Both the position numbers and the translations under genes were made by a program. The notes beneath the pieces were generated by a model. The model ran no database searches, had not been told where the DNA came from, and saw only the letters and a list, made by a program, of their open reading frames with translations. From Artemisia argyi (taxonomy: Eukaryota > Streptophyta > Magnoliopsida > Asterales > Asteraceae), in NCBI GenBank assembly GCA_030686995.1, contig CM060709.1, forward strand, positions 268,255,057 through 268,319,056: a stretch of 64,000 nucleotides of DNA, written 5' to 3'. This document shows, piece by piece, positions 42,509 through 55,100 of this stretch (positions are counted from its first letter, which is position 1; each line of letters opens with the position of its first letter).

Positions 42509-45136
42509 ATGGTGTTGCCAATTGAATCAAAACGCACATTTGTTGACAGACACAACATGGTTGCTTTTTTGAAGAAACCAGATGGTTCTGAAGGATTCAC
42601 ACAGATAATCGATTTCTTGAATGCTACCCCTATTAGGTATGCATTAACTGTGAATCCTCCTATATGCATTTCTTTTATTAAGCAGTTTTGGGCTACTGCT
42701 AAGGTCATAACTTTTAATGGAGAAAAACAGATTAAGGCAAAGGTAGATGGCCAACATATACTCATAACTGAGTCATCTATTAGGGAATCTCTTAACCTAC
42801 CAGATAATGAAGTAATTGTGTGTCTTGAAAATGCCGCCATTTTCAAAGGTTTGAAAAAATGGGGTATGAGAAGAAGAATGATAGATTAAAATTTTACAAA
42901 GGTCTCTTCTCATCTCAGTGGAAATTCTTGATTCGTACTCTCTTACATTGTTTGATTCCTAAAACAACAGGTTAGAATGAGTTTGGTACCACCATGGCAT
43001 CAGCAGTGATATGCCTTGCTAAAGGAAAACCTTTCAATTTTTCAAAAATGATTTTGGAGGGTATGATCAAGACCTTGGCTGATGATGGTACTTCTTTATT
43101 ATATCCAAGGTTTTTTCAACTTATTATTCAAAAACAGTTGACTACCTTTAAAAGACATAAAGGAACTTATGCTGCCCCCTCACTACAAAAGAAAGTATTT
43201 TCAAATCTGAAAATACTGGCAATGATTTTTCAGGAAAGGTTACACCGCTTTTTCCATATATGGTGAACCTTCCACAAAAAAAGGGTGAGGATGTCATGGG
43301 TATGGAGCAGGCCAGTGGTAACATACATGAGAGTGAGTATACACCTGTTGATTCACCTCTCAGGGAAGGTAACACATCCAGAAGTGATGAAGGTAGTTCT
43401 GAAACAAATGAATTGATGGATTCTGGTGAGAATAGAATGAAACTATACAGGATCTGAAGGCCTGTTGTACCCAGTTAGAAGAGGATATTCTTGGCCTCCA
43501 AAAGCGCTTAACAAAAAATGGTGCAAAGATCAAAAGGTTGAAGCTGAGTGTTCGATATTTGGAAGGTCGAAAGAGGTCAAGAAAAGCTCAGTTCAGAAGG
43601 TTGAAGAAGGTGGGCACAGCACACAGGGTGAGTTCTTCTAAGGCTACTAGTTTGGAGGATGCTCCCAAACAAGTGACGAATGAAAGCAGAGTCTCAGGGG
43701 AGGAAACAACAAATGCTGAAGGTGCTTGTGCAGACATGCATGTGGATATGGATATTGGGGTTGATAGTGATGATAATGTGGATGATGATTATTTAGTTGC
43801 TGACAAGGGGGGTTATGAGGCGGTTTTGGAAGATGTAAATAAAGAGCAGGTAGTCGAAACTAATACTAGTTTGGGAGAAACTGCTACTAATAGTAATGTT
43901 GAAGAAATGGCTAAGGTGGTACAACAAGATGTTTCTGCTGCTACAACAAATCAAGTTTCTACTACTGAAGTTGCTACAGATGAAGAGGTTGCAAAGATAG
44001 TTGATGAAGCTGAAATAGCTAACTTTATGGATGAGAATAAGAGAGATAAAGTGTCTGAATTTGAAATAGATGAGCAAGTAAAATTCAGACTTGAAGAAGA
44101 GGAGAAAAGAAGAGCTCATGGAGAGCAAATGCAAGCTTTTATTGATGCGGATGAAGTTCTACAGGCTAGAATTAAAGAACTTTACACAGATGAGACTGTA
44201 AATGGGGAAGACAAAGTACAAAGACTTGCTGATTTGATACAGGAAAGATATGAAGAATTAGTTTTGAAGGACCTAATTAAGTCAATGAATCAACGTCAAA
44301 GACAGAAGAGGAAAAGAAATCCCACAAGCTCTCAGCTCATCAGTGAAATGAAGATATACATACAGCATCAAGGTGAGTATAAAGCTTCTCACCTCAGGGG
44401 AATGACATATGAACAAATTGAAAGTCTATACTACCGACTCAAGAAATATGTTGAAAACTTTATCCCCATGGGTACAGAAGAAACACCATCAAAGAAACAA
44501 AAGATCATTGAAGACAAACCTACTGAGAAGAAGAATGATTCACAAAGAAAAGAAGACAACTCTTCTCATGATCAGATGATGGTGATTGTTCCTAAAACAT
44601 TATATGTTGACCCTATTCAAGCTAGACATCCAATCATGGACCGGGAGATTTACCGAGATAAATTTGGAAAGGCTTGGAAGATAATCAGGGCTGGTGGAGG
44701 ATCAGTAGTGTACAAAAGGTTTGAGGATTTGATAAGAACAATTGACAGAGTAGACTTAGATAGATTATGGGAGTTGGTTCAAGAAAGAATCAAAACAGTC
44801 AAGAAGCTAGATGCAAAAGAGCAAGATTTGTGGGTTGAATTACATAGGTTATATAAACCTGATCCAGCTGATATCTATTGGAACTTCCCATGCCATCATT
44901 TCTCAACTTCATGGAAGTTTTATGATAGCTGCAATGTACATCACTTATCAACACAAGGTGGAATTGATGTTTTTATGCTTGCAGAAAAAGAATATCCTTT
45001 GCCTGCTAGTTTACTTGCTGTGATGACATCTACAAAGATCATATGTGAAGAACGTAGAGAGGTAGTTAAAGATCTCATTGAAAGAATTCATGCTCAGTAT
45101 AAGAGAGCATTGTATGATGTGAAGAAAACAAGCTGA
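42509..45136 (+). pseudogene. Longin-like Anthemideae mobile-element ORF, long copy
   Basis: The N-terminal domain starts at 42509, with an inner MVAFLKKPDGSEGFTQIIDF, then IRYALTVNPPICISFIKQFW and ITESSIRESLNLP. Homology continues through a frameshift near 42860, a TAG near 42973, and further shifts near 43215 and 43440. The last part is open to 45136; the ATG-initiated frame from 43538 is 532 residues. It has a coiled-coil/acidic middle (FRLEEEEKRRAHGEQMQAFI), then YYRLKKYVENFIPMG, WKIIRAGGGSVVYKRFEDLI and CNVHHLSTQGGIDVFMLAEK. The 5' leader has ACCCTAATTCAAG. Database names such as synaptobrevin/longin-like are similarity labels only. The role is unknown. Relatives occur by the thousand (from memory), so it is a repeat-borne gene. 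Confidence 0.6.
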
Positions 45137-46204
45137 TAATTAGGTGTTTGGAGGTAGCAGGGGTACGTACTTTAGATTCTCTGTTTTCATTATGTTGTAA
45201 AAAACTTTTTGGTAAGTACTATATAATTCACCTTTTGTGAGATTACAACTCTGTTGTTTGTACAATAGTTACTACTACTATTACAATAGTTACAACTGCT
45301 ATTACAACTCTTGTTTGTGTAACTCAATGTGACTAATATCAAGGTTAATGATAACTGAGTTCACATTTTGCTATAAATAATAGTCACATGAAATTCACAA
45401 TGTGACTATTTTGAATGTATTGGTCACATATAATACCCTTATAACGTGGCGATAATCATGATTTAGATACACATTTGTGATATGGTATGACTATTGTAAA
45501 GCCTATACTCACATGATCGTGCTACAATTAAATGTGAATATACACATTAGGTTGTGGCAAGCAAACACACACTAGACTTTAGACACGCATATTAACTTAC
45601 GTGACCATATGTATCAAATTTTGGTTACACTTAATCATGTATGTTTATGGTTTAGTGTGACCATATATGACATTTGGTCACACTCTTCAAGTGTGTGACA
45701 TATATTTGTCACTTTTAAATGCATATCGTGACTAACGCTTCAAACTTACTTTTCAGTTGTCACACATTTCACATTCATATGTGGCTAAATATTCAGCAAA
45801 GCTTAGCAGTCACGTTTAAATAATGTGTGACAAACTTGACTATATAATTTAGACACATACACAATTACTTCATGTGACCATATATGGATTTTGGTCACAC
45901 TGTTCAATTGTGTGACATATATTTGTCACATACGTATATATATAGTGTGACTAATGTCTCAAACTCATTTGTATCTGTCACACGTCCCAAATTATAAGTG
46001 ATTAAATAATCAAAATTTTTTTTTCCAGTTACCTCTAGTCACATAAATATTCAAATGTGTGACAATAGAATTCCGAAATGGTCACACAAGTCGGATCAAG
46101 TGTGGCTGTTTATTTTATTGTGGTACATTTAGTCACGTATAAATGTTACACTGTGATATTTCTAAATCGACCATGCGTGACCAATAGAATTTTTTGTACT
46201 AGTG
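45137..46204. repeat. Right sub-terminal region of the CACTA element
   Basis: Dense GTCACA/TGTGAC words in both orientations begin soon after the ORF stop (about 45330) and continue to the terminal repeat, in mirror image of the left end. Confidence 0.75.
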
Positions 46205-46916
46205 ATAGCTGCCCAATTTTAAACAAGTTACATTTTGGTTCAGATATGTATCATATATACATGACAGAAAATCACCCAAACTAATATTATATGCATAATA
46301 CATATATCAAATCTGTCAAACAGATCATAAATCACCAAACAAAATTTGTTGAGTATCTTTACAAAACATCAAGCACACTTGTTAGAAACGGGTCCATAAT
46401 TGCAAACTAATTAACGATCAAAATATTAAAGATATATACACGTGATAGCCTGTCATGCTCCATGCCTAACGTTATAAAGGATAATTAGTTCAAACTATAT
46501 CATACATGACTTCTTTTTCTACAGAGTGTATCTTATTCTATTTTAATTTCCCATTAAATACACGGAACTTGCATGCTGATAATCTTTTTGTGTGTACTAA
46601 TTATAGTTGATCAAATTAGCCATTAGCCAATATAACGATAGGTTAAACAAAAAATGATTCAAAACTTTAATTTACATTCTGTGCTTTATAAACATTGATC
46701 ACTATATTACTACGATTTAACATCAACTTAAACAAACATTAACAATACACCTACTAATTTATCTTAAAACATGCTCTTATTTGAAACCCTTATATACCTT
46801 TTGGTGTCTTTCTAGCGGCTATATATCATGGCATTGATATATACTATATAAAGTTTTTTGTATATATATTGGTATTGATATTAATATTATAAGTTTTAAT
46901 GCTATATATTATTAAC
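46205..46916. other. Intergenic, AT-rich, no gene
   Basis: No coding frame, repeat border or RNA gene could be supported. Confidence 0.5.
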
Positions 46917-47280
46917 TCATACTGTAGGTGAAGAATCTATAGCATTTTTATTTATATAGCCATGCATATATACCTTTGGTCTGATCTTTCCAAAGGCCCT
47001 CATATCGATTAAGTCCATTGAATGGTTCATCTTGGTTAGACACATGTCCATATGGCTAGAAAAATCTCGCCACTCCGGTGAGTAATTGTCAACTTCGAGA
47101 GCACGCAAAACTTCTACAGTATAACTCTATGAACCAGCGCACTAACTTCGGCAATTGTAGTGGGAATACGAGAGCACGCAAACCTTCTATAGTTTTATGA
47201 ATCAGCGCAACAACTTCGGCTAATGTGGTGGGAATATTGGCGTTTGATGGTGCGAAGGGAACGTCAACTTGTGACTGCAT
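46917..47280 (-). pseudogene. Unidentified short gene fragment with internal duplication
   Basis: The minus-strand frame from 47280 (MQSQVDVPFAPSNANIPTTL.., AEVVALIHKTIEGLRAL) is followed in another register by a frame 47108-46917 (WRDFSSHMDMCLTKMNHSMD). About 70 bp are duplicated (47097-47167 and 47170-47236). Low support; it may be part of a captured gene. No family recognised. Confidence 0.3.
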
Positions 47281-47416
47281 GGTGTTTTAGGGTTTATTAG
47301 GTTTTGTGAGAATGATTTGTCGTCCCCGATCGATAACTTGTTGTGGTCCCCGATATATAATCACGTATCTTTCTTGGGTTTAGATTTGTGCTAAGAGTAA
47401 TTATAAGGGCCATTTC

Positions 47417-47420
<4 letters not shown>

Positions 47421-47480
<60 letters not shown>
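47421..47480. repeat. (TA)n microsatellite
   Basis: About 30 TA units. The adjacent 47240-47420 and 47481-47750 hold no gene. Confidence 0.9.
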
Positions 47481-47484
<4 letters not shown>

Positions 47485-47754
47485 TCACCTAGACCACAAC
47501 TTCAGTTAATCAAAATTTAGATTTGTGCGATAGTGCGACTGTGCAACTCCACTTCAATTCTCACAAATGTCCATTTAAGGTAGGTAAATATTTTTTGTGC
47601 GACTGATGTGAAATTTTGTTTTTAATGAAAAGTGAGAACCATGATTGACTTTTTTGCGCTATTGATGTTAGGTCTTTTATAGGCCTTTTGAGGTTATCAT
47701 AAACCCCTTATGTAAGGCCTTAAGCCTGCTTATATAACCTTAGTCAAACATTTA

Positions 47755-48128
47755 GGGTATGTTTGGCTAAATGGGTCGGGGCTGGGGCTACGACTTATAT
47801 TATAAGCTAAAATTAAAATTTGCATTTTTATAAACTTGTTTGACAAATGGGCTGAGACTAGGGCTTATTATTACAAAATTACTAAAAAGGACATAATTAA
47901 ATGAGTTTTTGTATATGTTAGATATTTTTGTGATTAAATAAGTAATTTATTCTTCAAAAGCCCCATGCTAAAGTTTTTAGCCCATTTTATTGGGCTGAAG
48001 TTTTTAGCCGACTTATTTTATAAGCCCTTCTATAAGCCCCATGACAAACAAGACTTATTTTATTAGCCGACTTATTTTAAAAGCCCAAGCCCCTATAAGC
48101 CCCGTATAAGCCCTTGCCAAACACAACC
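47755..48128. mobile_element. Tourist-like (PIF/Harbinger) MITE
   Basis: A 374-bp unit from GGGTATGTTTGGC to GCCAAACACAACC, flanked by TTA on both sides (47752-47754 and 48129-48131). The interior is rich in AAGCCC(C)TATAAGCC words. A 3-bp TTA/TAA duplication is the mark of PIF/Harbinger. Confidence 0.8.
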
Positions 48129-48227
48129 TTAGTTTATGTTTATTTGACATGTATAAGCTAATAAGCTTACAAACACATCATACAAGCTTTTAAGATTATC
48201 AATAATACATTGCATAAGCTCTAATTT

Positions 48228-48919
48228 GGGTTGTAAACGACCTGGACATTTGGTGAATATTTCGTGAGTTGTTTGGTAAAAAGTACGTTTATTTAATAAA
48301 TGAACAAACATGAATAATAATTTACGTTCATTTGGTTAAGAACAAATATGAACAGACGTTTTATCGGTTCATTTACTTTTGTGAATGTTTGATTATGCAT
48401 TTGTTAACGTTCGTTTATGTTCATTTATTTGTTTATATTCGTATATCGTATCTTTTTATTATATATTTGTTAAAAGTAATGTTAAAACCAAATAAAGTTT
48501 ACGAAACAAAATCCACAAAATAATGTGATATGTAATTGTTTGGTATTTCTACTCTTACTTTTAAAAACATCTCATATTTTAATCCAATAATCATTGAGAC
48601 ACATTAGTTTGTGGATTTTGTTTTGTAAACTTTATGTGGTTCTAGCATTTATTTAAAAAAAAATTGGTTTACTTAAATAAAACAACACTTATAAAACATA
48701 ATATTTTGTATATTTTTATAAATTTTATGTTTATAAGTATTTACGTTCATATATGTTCGTTTAGTGTTTAATGAACATACATATACGAACATGAATAACC
48801 TTATTTTCTTAATAAACAAACATAAACAAAAAAATTTTCCAGTTTATTTGCCCGGTTAAAAATAAACAAATGAACTTGAACAAAACTTTATCCGTATTCG
48901 TCAGGTTCGTTTACAACCC
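48228..48919. mobile_element. Inverted-repeat element GGGTTGTAAACGA
   Basis: Left end GGGTTGTAAACGACCTGG and right end CAGGTTCGTTTACAACCC are inverted. Many GTTCGTTTA / TAAACGAAC words lie inside. The target duplication is not clear; hAT-type by its ends. It ends about 80 bases before the importin-alpha TATA box. Confidence 0.6.
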
Positions 48920-49000
48920 TACCCGCACACAACCAATTCAAATTTTGAAAAAAAGCCTCACACGCAAAAGCTCCTCTCGGCCCGCCCATTCCCCCTCCTC

Positions 49001-49007
49001 TATAAAA
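49001..49007 (+). promoter_or_regulatory. TATA box of the importin-alpha gene
   Basis: TATAAAA lies in CCTCCTCTATAAAAACCCCC, 122 bases before the start codon. A CACACA-rich leader follows. Confidence 0.6.
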
Positions 49008-49128
49008 ACCCCCAAACCCTCACACACTTCACACACACACAGAGAGATCCCAATTCCGCTAACCAAACACCAAAATCACACAAAATCAAAACCCTAGCCT
49101 CTGCTATCGTGCGCCACTAACATCAACC

Positions 49129-52100
49129 ATGTCTCTTCGACCTAATGAGAGGACGGAGGCGCGGCGTAACGGGTACAAAGTCGCCATAGACGCAGACAAA
49201 GGTCGCACCAGAAGAGAGGAAAATATGGTGGAGATTCGTAAGAATAAACGAGAGGAGAATTTGCAGAAGAAGAGACGCGAAGTGGTCGCTGGTGGTGGTG
49301 CTCAGTTTGCTATGCCTGCTTTCGATAAGAAGGTCGATTAATTGTTATATAATTTGATGTTTATATAGTTGTTGTTGATTGATTATGAAATATTATTGAA
49401 TATTGTTAGGGTTAGGGTTTGCGTTTTTTAGGATTTGTTAGGGTTTCGTGTTTGTTTCGGGAATTGTAGGTTAATTGACTAAAGCAATCATGAGAGTTAT
49501 AAGTTGTTTTTGGAAATAAGCAGGTTAGGTGGATAGGTTGGCGTGTAGTGAAGTGAATGTCGCTGTGGTTTTTAGTATGTAATGTTGGCTGTTAAAACGA
49601 ATGTTTTCAAAACCGAACTGTCATGTAGACCAGTTGGCCGAACTAGTCGGATCGGCTGAGCAGTTTTGACAACATCACAACGAATAGTCAGCAACATCAA
49701 CCAAATAGAAACATATTAAATCTTACCAAGTGTTACTTTGCAGTTAGATAATGTATGTGCAATGATTGTGGGGATTTTGTAATGATAGCAATATCTGCGA
49801 CGTGTTTTGATTAGCTTATTTAAATTTGGAAAAGTCCATAAGCTGGAAAAATGAGCTTATACGCTTTTTCAAATTCAAATAAGTCCATAAGCTGGAAAAT
49901 TAAGCTAATACAAACACTCCCTTATCTTGAGGTTAACTTTAGATTGAACTCTGGGAACCGATGCGTGTAGATTTTCTGTTTAAAATTAGCACAGTAGCAA
50001 TAAGAGATTAGACTTGCTACAAGGTTTAACAACATAGAGAGAACAATTTATAATGAAGCGTCAATGTGTAATTTAGATGGCCATGGTCATATGCTAATAA
50101 TGTATAGCAAATCATGCTCCTTAGCAAACTAATGTAATACATTTGCAAAAGTTTTAAATGATTTATATCTAACCACAAGGGATAGCACACTGATCATTTG
50201 GGTTTATCCTGAAGAACATTTAGTTATCTAAAAGACATGGTTTGTTCTGTTAACAGTTTTGTTGGCTGAACCTAGTAGTTTGCTACTTTGATTCGTCACG
50301 TTTTACAAGTTGCTATTGTTTCTGTTTATTTTGGTTTTAGGGATTAGGGACTTAAGATTGATCATTCTTTTTGAATGATGTTTGGATATCTGTATATGAT
50401 TACCTAGGTTATCTCTTGAAGTTATGGATGGGCATTTTTGTATAATTTTTGAGTGATTTGGAAACTGATTTAGTTTTAAATGTTGAGTACTTGAGTTTTG
50501 GGGATCCACCATATTACTGTATTACCTTAGTTGGCTTGTGAAGAAACATAGTGGCTGTACTTTCTAGGTTAACAGCAAACCTCATGAACTATTGGTGGAA
50601 GTTTTAACTTTTACTATGATTGTGCTGATTGCAGTTGGAAAATCTTCCTGCAATGGTTGCAGGAGTTTGGTCTCAAGATAATGGTTTGCAGCTTGAGGCT
50701 ACTACCCATTTTCGTAAACTATTATCAATAGGTAATGCCATGGGAATTTTTATCTTAACGTGCTTTTCTTTTTTCATAGCTAATTCCATTACCTCTTTTT
50801 TAACCAGAACGTAGCCCTCCCATTGAAGAAGTTATTCAATCTGGTGTTGTTCCCCGATTTGTGGAGTTCCTTATGAGAGAGGATTTTCCGCAACTACAGG
50901 TGAAACAGAACAATATAAGATAAATAAACACAATAGTTTTATATGCTGTATGCTAAATTGCTAATAAATATTTCAAAATGTTGTAGTTTGAGGCTGCTTG
51001 GGCATTGACTAATATTGCTTCTGGGACATCAGAACACACAAGGGTGGTGATCGATCATGGTGCTGTGGCGATATTTGTGAAACTTCTTGCATCTCCCAGT
51101 GATGAAGTCAGGGAGCAGGTATATTCTTATATACGATGTTTTCTTTTGTTTTATTCCATGTACTCTCTTTTCTGTTTCTGTTTCTCTTTTCTGTTTCTGT
51201 TTCACATATCTTTCTGTATATGTAGGTTGTGTGGGCGCTAGGGAATGTTGCTGGTGATTCCCCTAAATTTCGTGACCTTGTACTTGGACAAGGTGCGTTG
51301 ATTCCTTTGCTGGCTCAGTTAAATGAGCATGCGAAGCTATCAATGTTGCGAAATGCTACGTGGACACTGTCAAATTTTTGCAGAGGCAAACCACAACCTT
51401 CATTTGATCAGGTTCGTTTGTGATAACTGCTTCTTACATTGTTGCATCTTTTCAATAGCCAGTTACATATTATAATTCATAGATGTGTCCATAAATATTT
51501 TCAACTATTAACGATAATTATCATATGCTTTTGACAGACAAGACCTGCGCTTCCAGCTCTTCAGCAACTTATTCATTCAAATGATGAAGAAGTTTTGGCG
51601 GATGCTTGTTGGGCTCTGTCATATCTTTCAGATGGTAACAATGATAAAATTCAAGCTGTTATTGACACAAATGTATGCCCCAGGCTGGTTGAGTTACTGA
51701 AGTAAGTATGGTAATCAATCGATATTGTTTTTTAAGTATAACATCAACCCTGTATAGTTCCTAACATGCTGTCAATTGGATCTGATCTTCTTGGTGTGTC
51801 AGTCATTATTCTACATCAGTGCTTATCCCCGCTCTACGTACGGTTGGGAACATTGTTACTGGAGATGATATGCAAACTCAGGTACATCTTAGACTCCACT
51901 TACTCATATGTAATTCTCTTCATTTACTATAGCTTTTGCAGGTGTTTTATATGGTTTGGGTTTAGGTTAATTTTTTTCTTTGCACAATTCAGCCAGTGTT
52001 TGCACATACTTAGATGGCTTAATATTTCCACACATGTCAGACTTAATTGCATGCCAAGAGGGTCTTGTAAGATTTTTTACATATTAAAACTTAAAAAAGC

Positions 52101-55100
52101 AAATCTATATGGAAGAAGTTAACCAGTGTGCATATGTTTTTGTAGTTTGGCACATTATGGCACGTTTTTATCCAATATTGTCATATCACACCGTCTTCCT
52201 TATATAATATATGCATGGTATAGATTTTTTTTGATTTCTGACTAGCAATCAGATATACAAATGTATCTAAAATATGAAAAAGAGGGAATCTTTTCTACTA
52301 GATCATTACAATCAATAGTGTCTATTCTATGCTCTAGGTTTTTCAACTTAAGCTTTGTTTTCATTTTATTGTTTGACCAAGTATTGATAGTATAAAATAA
52401 AACATTGTATTGTTGACGAAATCTCATTCTATGATCATGCTCTTCATGTCAGGTTTCTTAATTTAAAAGTTTGTTTATTGAGCAATGATATGTTCACAAA
52501 ATAATTTCAAATTTTCAAAAAAGGTTTCACATAATGATGTGGCAAGATCACTGGTCCAATTAAAACCAATGTTTTAAAACCCGGGTTTTTAATTGACCCG
52601 GTCGAGTCGCCGGGTCACCGGGTCACCGGTTCAACCGGTTGAACCGCCGGGTCAAACCGGTTTTACACCAAAAGAAAAGATTACTCACATTTAAAGTGAA
52701 TAAGGAGAAAGACATACCTCATTACTACTAGTTTTTTGGATAATAAAAGTTGGTATGCATGATAACAAAGTCAATCATATCATCTCTTTACTTGTATATT
52801 TAGAGGAAAATCATTTCAATGAATATTGTATATAAACCATCACATTAAAGTGTATACAGCGTTGTCTATGTGTTGAGTCAAACACATACACTTGCTTCAC
52901 TGTATGCAAAAATGAACACTGTTTTGTATGGTTCAAACACATACACTTTATAATCACATTAAAGTGTATAGAGTGTTGAGGTTCCCATCTATGGTTTTGA
53001 AGTTTGAACCATCACATTAAAGTATATGTGGTGAGTCAAAAATGCAATGTTTTAAAAACCGGTTCGACCCGGCCGGTTCAACCGGTTGAACCGGGAACCG
53101 GAGTGATGACCGGGCCGTTGTGAGCCGGGTTTTTACTGAAACTCGAACCGGATTGAACCGCCGGGTTATGGTCGACCCGGGTCAAACCGTCGGACCGGAA
53201 ACCGGCCGGTTCAACACATATCAAAGGAAAATGAGAGAATGATCTAACATCAGATGATGTATCATGTAATTGGACATGTTCGATGTGTAGTTGAACCATA
53301 GACTTGCTAAGCTTGTTAGAGATCAATCGACTCGAGTTTCAATTTCTTGTACGTTGGCATGATGTGGATCCATCTTTGTGGGGATGATGAGTGGTGGATG
53401 AAAATGAGGTTCCTTCTACGTGGGATCTTTGATTTGTGAGTTTGTGTTTTGTTAAACTGAAAAAGGAGATTATACAAGGGTTGTTTTGGGGATGATGAGT
53501 GTTGATGGATGAGTCAAGAATGAGTGAAGCAAGTGTTGAGTGTATGTGATGGTTTGTTTTCTATACAGTGTTCATTTTTGACTCACCACATATACTTTAA
53601 TGTGATGGTTCAAACTTCAAAACCATAGATGGGAACCTCAACACTCTATACACTTTAATGTGATTATAAAGTGTATGTGTTTGAACCATACAAAACAGTG
53701 TTCATTTTTGCATACAGTGAAGCAAGTGTATGTGTTTGACTCAACACATAGACAACGCTGTATACACTTTAATGTGATGGTTTATATACAATATTCATTG
53801 AAATGATTTTCCTCTAAATATACAAGTAAAGAGATGATATGATTGACTTTGTTATCATGCATGCCAACTTTTATTATCCAAAAAACTAGTAGTAATGAGG
53901 TATGTCTTTCTCCTTATTCACTTTAAATGTGAGTAATCTTTTCTTTTGGTGTAAAACCGGTTTGACCCGGCGGTTCAACCGGTTGAACCGGTGACCCGGC
54001 GACTCGACCGGGTCAATTAAAAACCCGGGTTTTAAAACATTGCAAAAATGAACACTGTATAGAAAACAAACCATCACATACACTCAACACTCGCTTCACT
54101 CATTCTTGACTCATCCATCAACACTCATCATCCCCAAAACAACCCTTGTATAATCTCCTTTTTCAGTTTAACAAAACACAAACTCACAAATCAAAGATCC
54201 CACGTAGAAGGAACCTCATTTTCATCCACCACTCATCATCCCCACAAAGATGGATCCACATCATGCCAACGTACAAGAAATTGAAACTCGAGTCGATTGA
54301 TCTCTAACAAGCTTAGCAAGTCTATGGTTCAACTACACATCGAACATGTCCAATTACATGATACATCATCTGATGTTAGATCATTCTCTCATTTTCCTTT
54401 GATATGTGTTGAACCGGCCGGTTTCCGGTCCGACGGTTTGACCCGGGTCGACCATAACCCGGCGGTTCAATCCGGTTCGAGTTTCAGTAAAAACCCGGCT
54501 CACAACGGCCCGGTCATCACTCCGGTTCCCGGTTGAACCGGCCGGGTCGAACCGGTTTTTAAAACATTGATTAAAACAATTATGAAAAAGAAATAATCTT
54601 GCCACATCATTGTGTTAACCTTTTTTTTGTAAACTTTTTGTCCACATATCATTCTTCTTGTTTATTACAAACAGTAGTGTAGTATATTCTCGACCTAATT
54701 TCATTTGTGTTTATATCTGTTTTAGTATATCATCAATCAACAAGTGCTTCCCTGTCTTCTGAATCTGTTGTTAAATAAACACAAAAAGAGCATCAAGAAG
54801 GAAGCTTGTTGGACTATTTCAAACATCACTGCTGGCAACAAAGACCAGATTCAGGTTCGATAATTTATTTCCATCTTAACTGACTAAATTTAACTGTGTA
54901 AGCATCAATTTACATTACTGACTGGTAATATCATTTGGTGATTATTCTACAGGCAGTGATTGAAGCAAATATCATTGGGCCCCTTGTTGATTTGCTTCAA
55001 AATTCAGAGTTTGACATTAAGAAAGAGGCTGCATGGGCAGTCTCAAATGCTACTTCTGGTGGAAGCCATGACCAAATCAAGTAAGATGGGTTTTTTTTTT

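Larger units (their letters stand above)
33762..46204. mobile_element. Non-autonomous CACTA element, about 12.4 kb, with captured genes
   Basis: The left end CACTGGTACAGAAA... and the right end (reverse complement CACTAGTACAAAAA...) match at 25 of 29 positions and both run into TATTGGTCACG. Inside each end are sub-terminal repeats of GTGTGAC/GTCACAC words, typical of CACTA elements, which bind TNPA-like protein. The flanking 3-mers are CTA and ATA, so the target duplication is imperfect. No TNP2/TNPD transposase is visible. The interior carries SGR2-like exons, hairpin-rich duplications and a longin-like ORF. Two separate elements cannot be fully excluded. Confidence 0.6.

Noticed and set aside
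42509..45136. A true synaptobrevin or longin SNARE regulator
   Set aside because: No R-SNARE motif or membrane anchor, broken frames and high copy number of the family; the name is only a database similarity label.
49800..49925. Regulatory inverted repeat in importin-alpha intron 1
   Set aside because: It looks like a decayed MITE end; nothing in the sequence supports a regulatory role.
53078..54536. Identical 79-82-residue frames on opposite strands as a duplicated gene
   Set aside because: They are the same part of two copies of a non-autonomous hAT element and contain no known domain.
52567..54569. Large inverted duplication caused by chromosomal rearrangement
   Set aside because: Order A-B-A'-B' and two perfect 8-bp target duplications are explained by nested hAT insertion and by nothing simpler.
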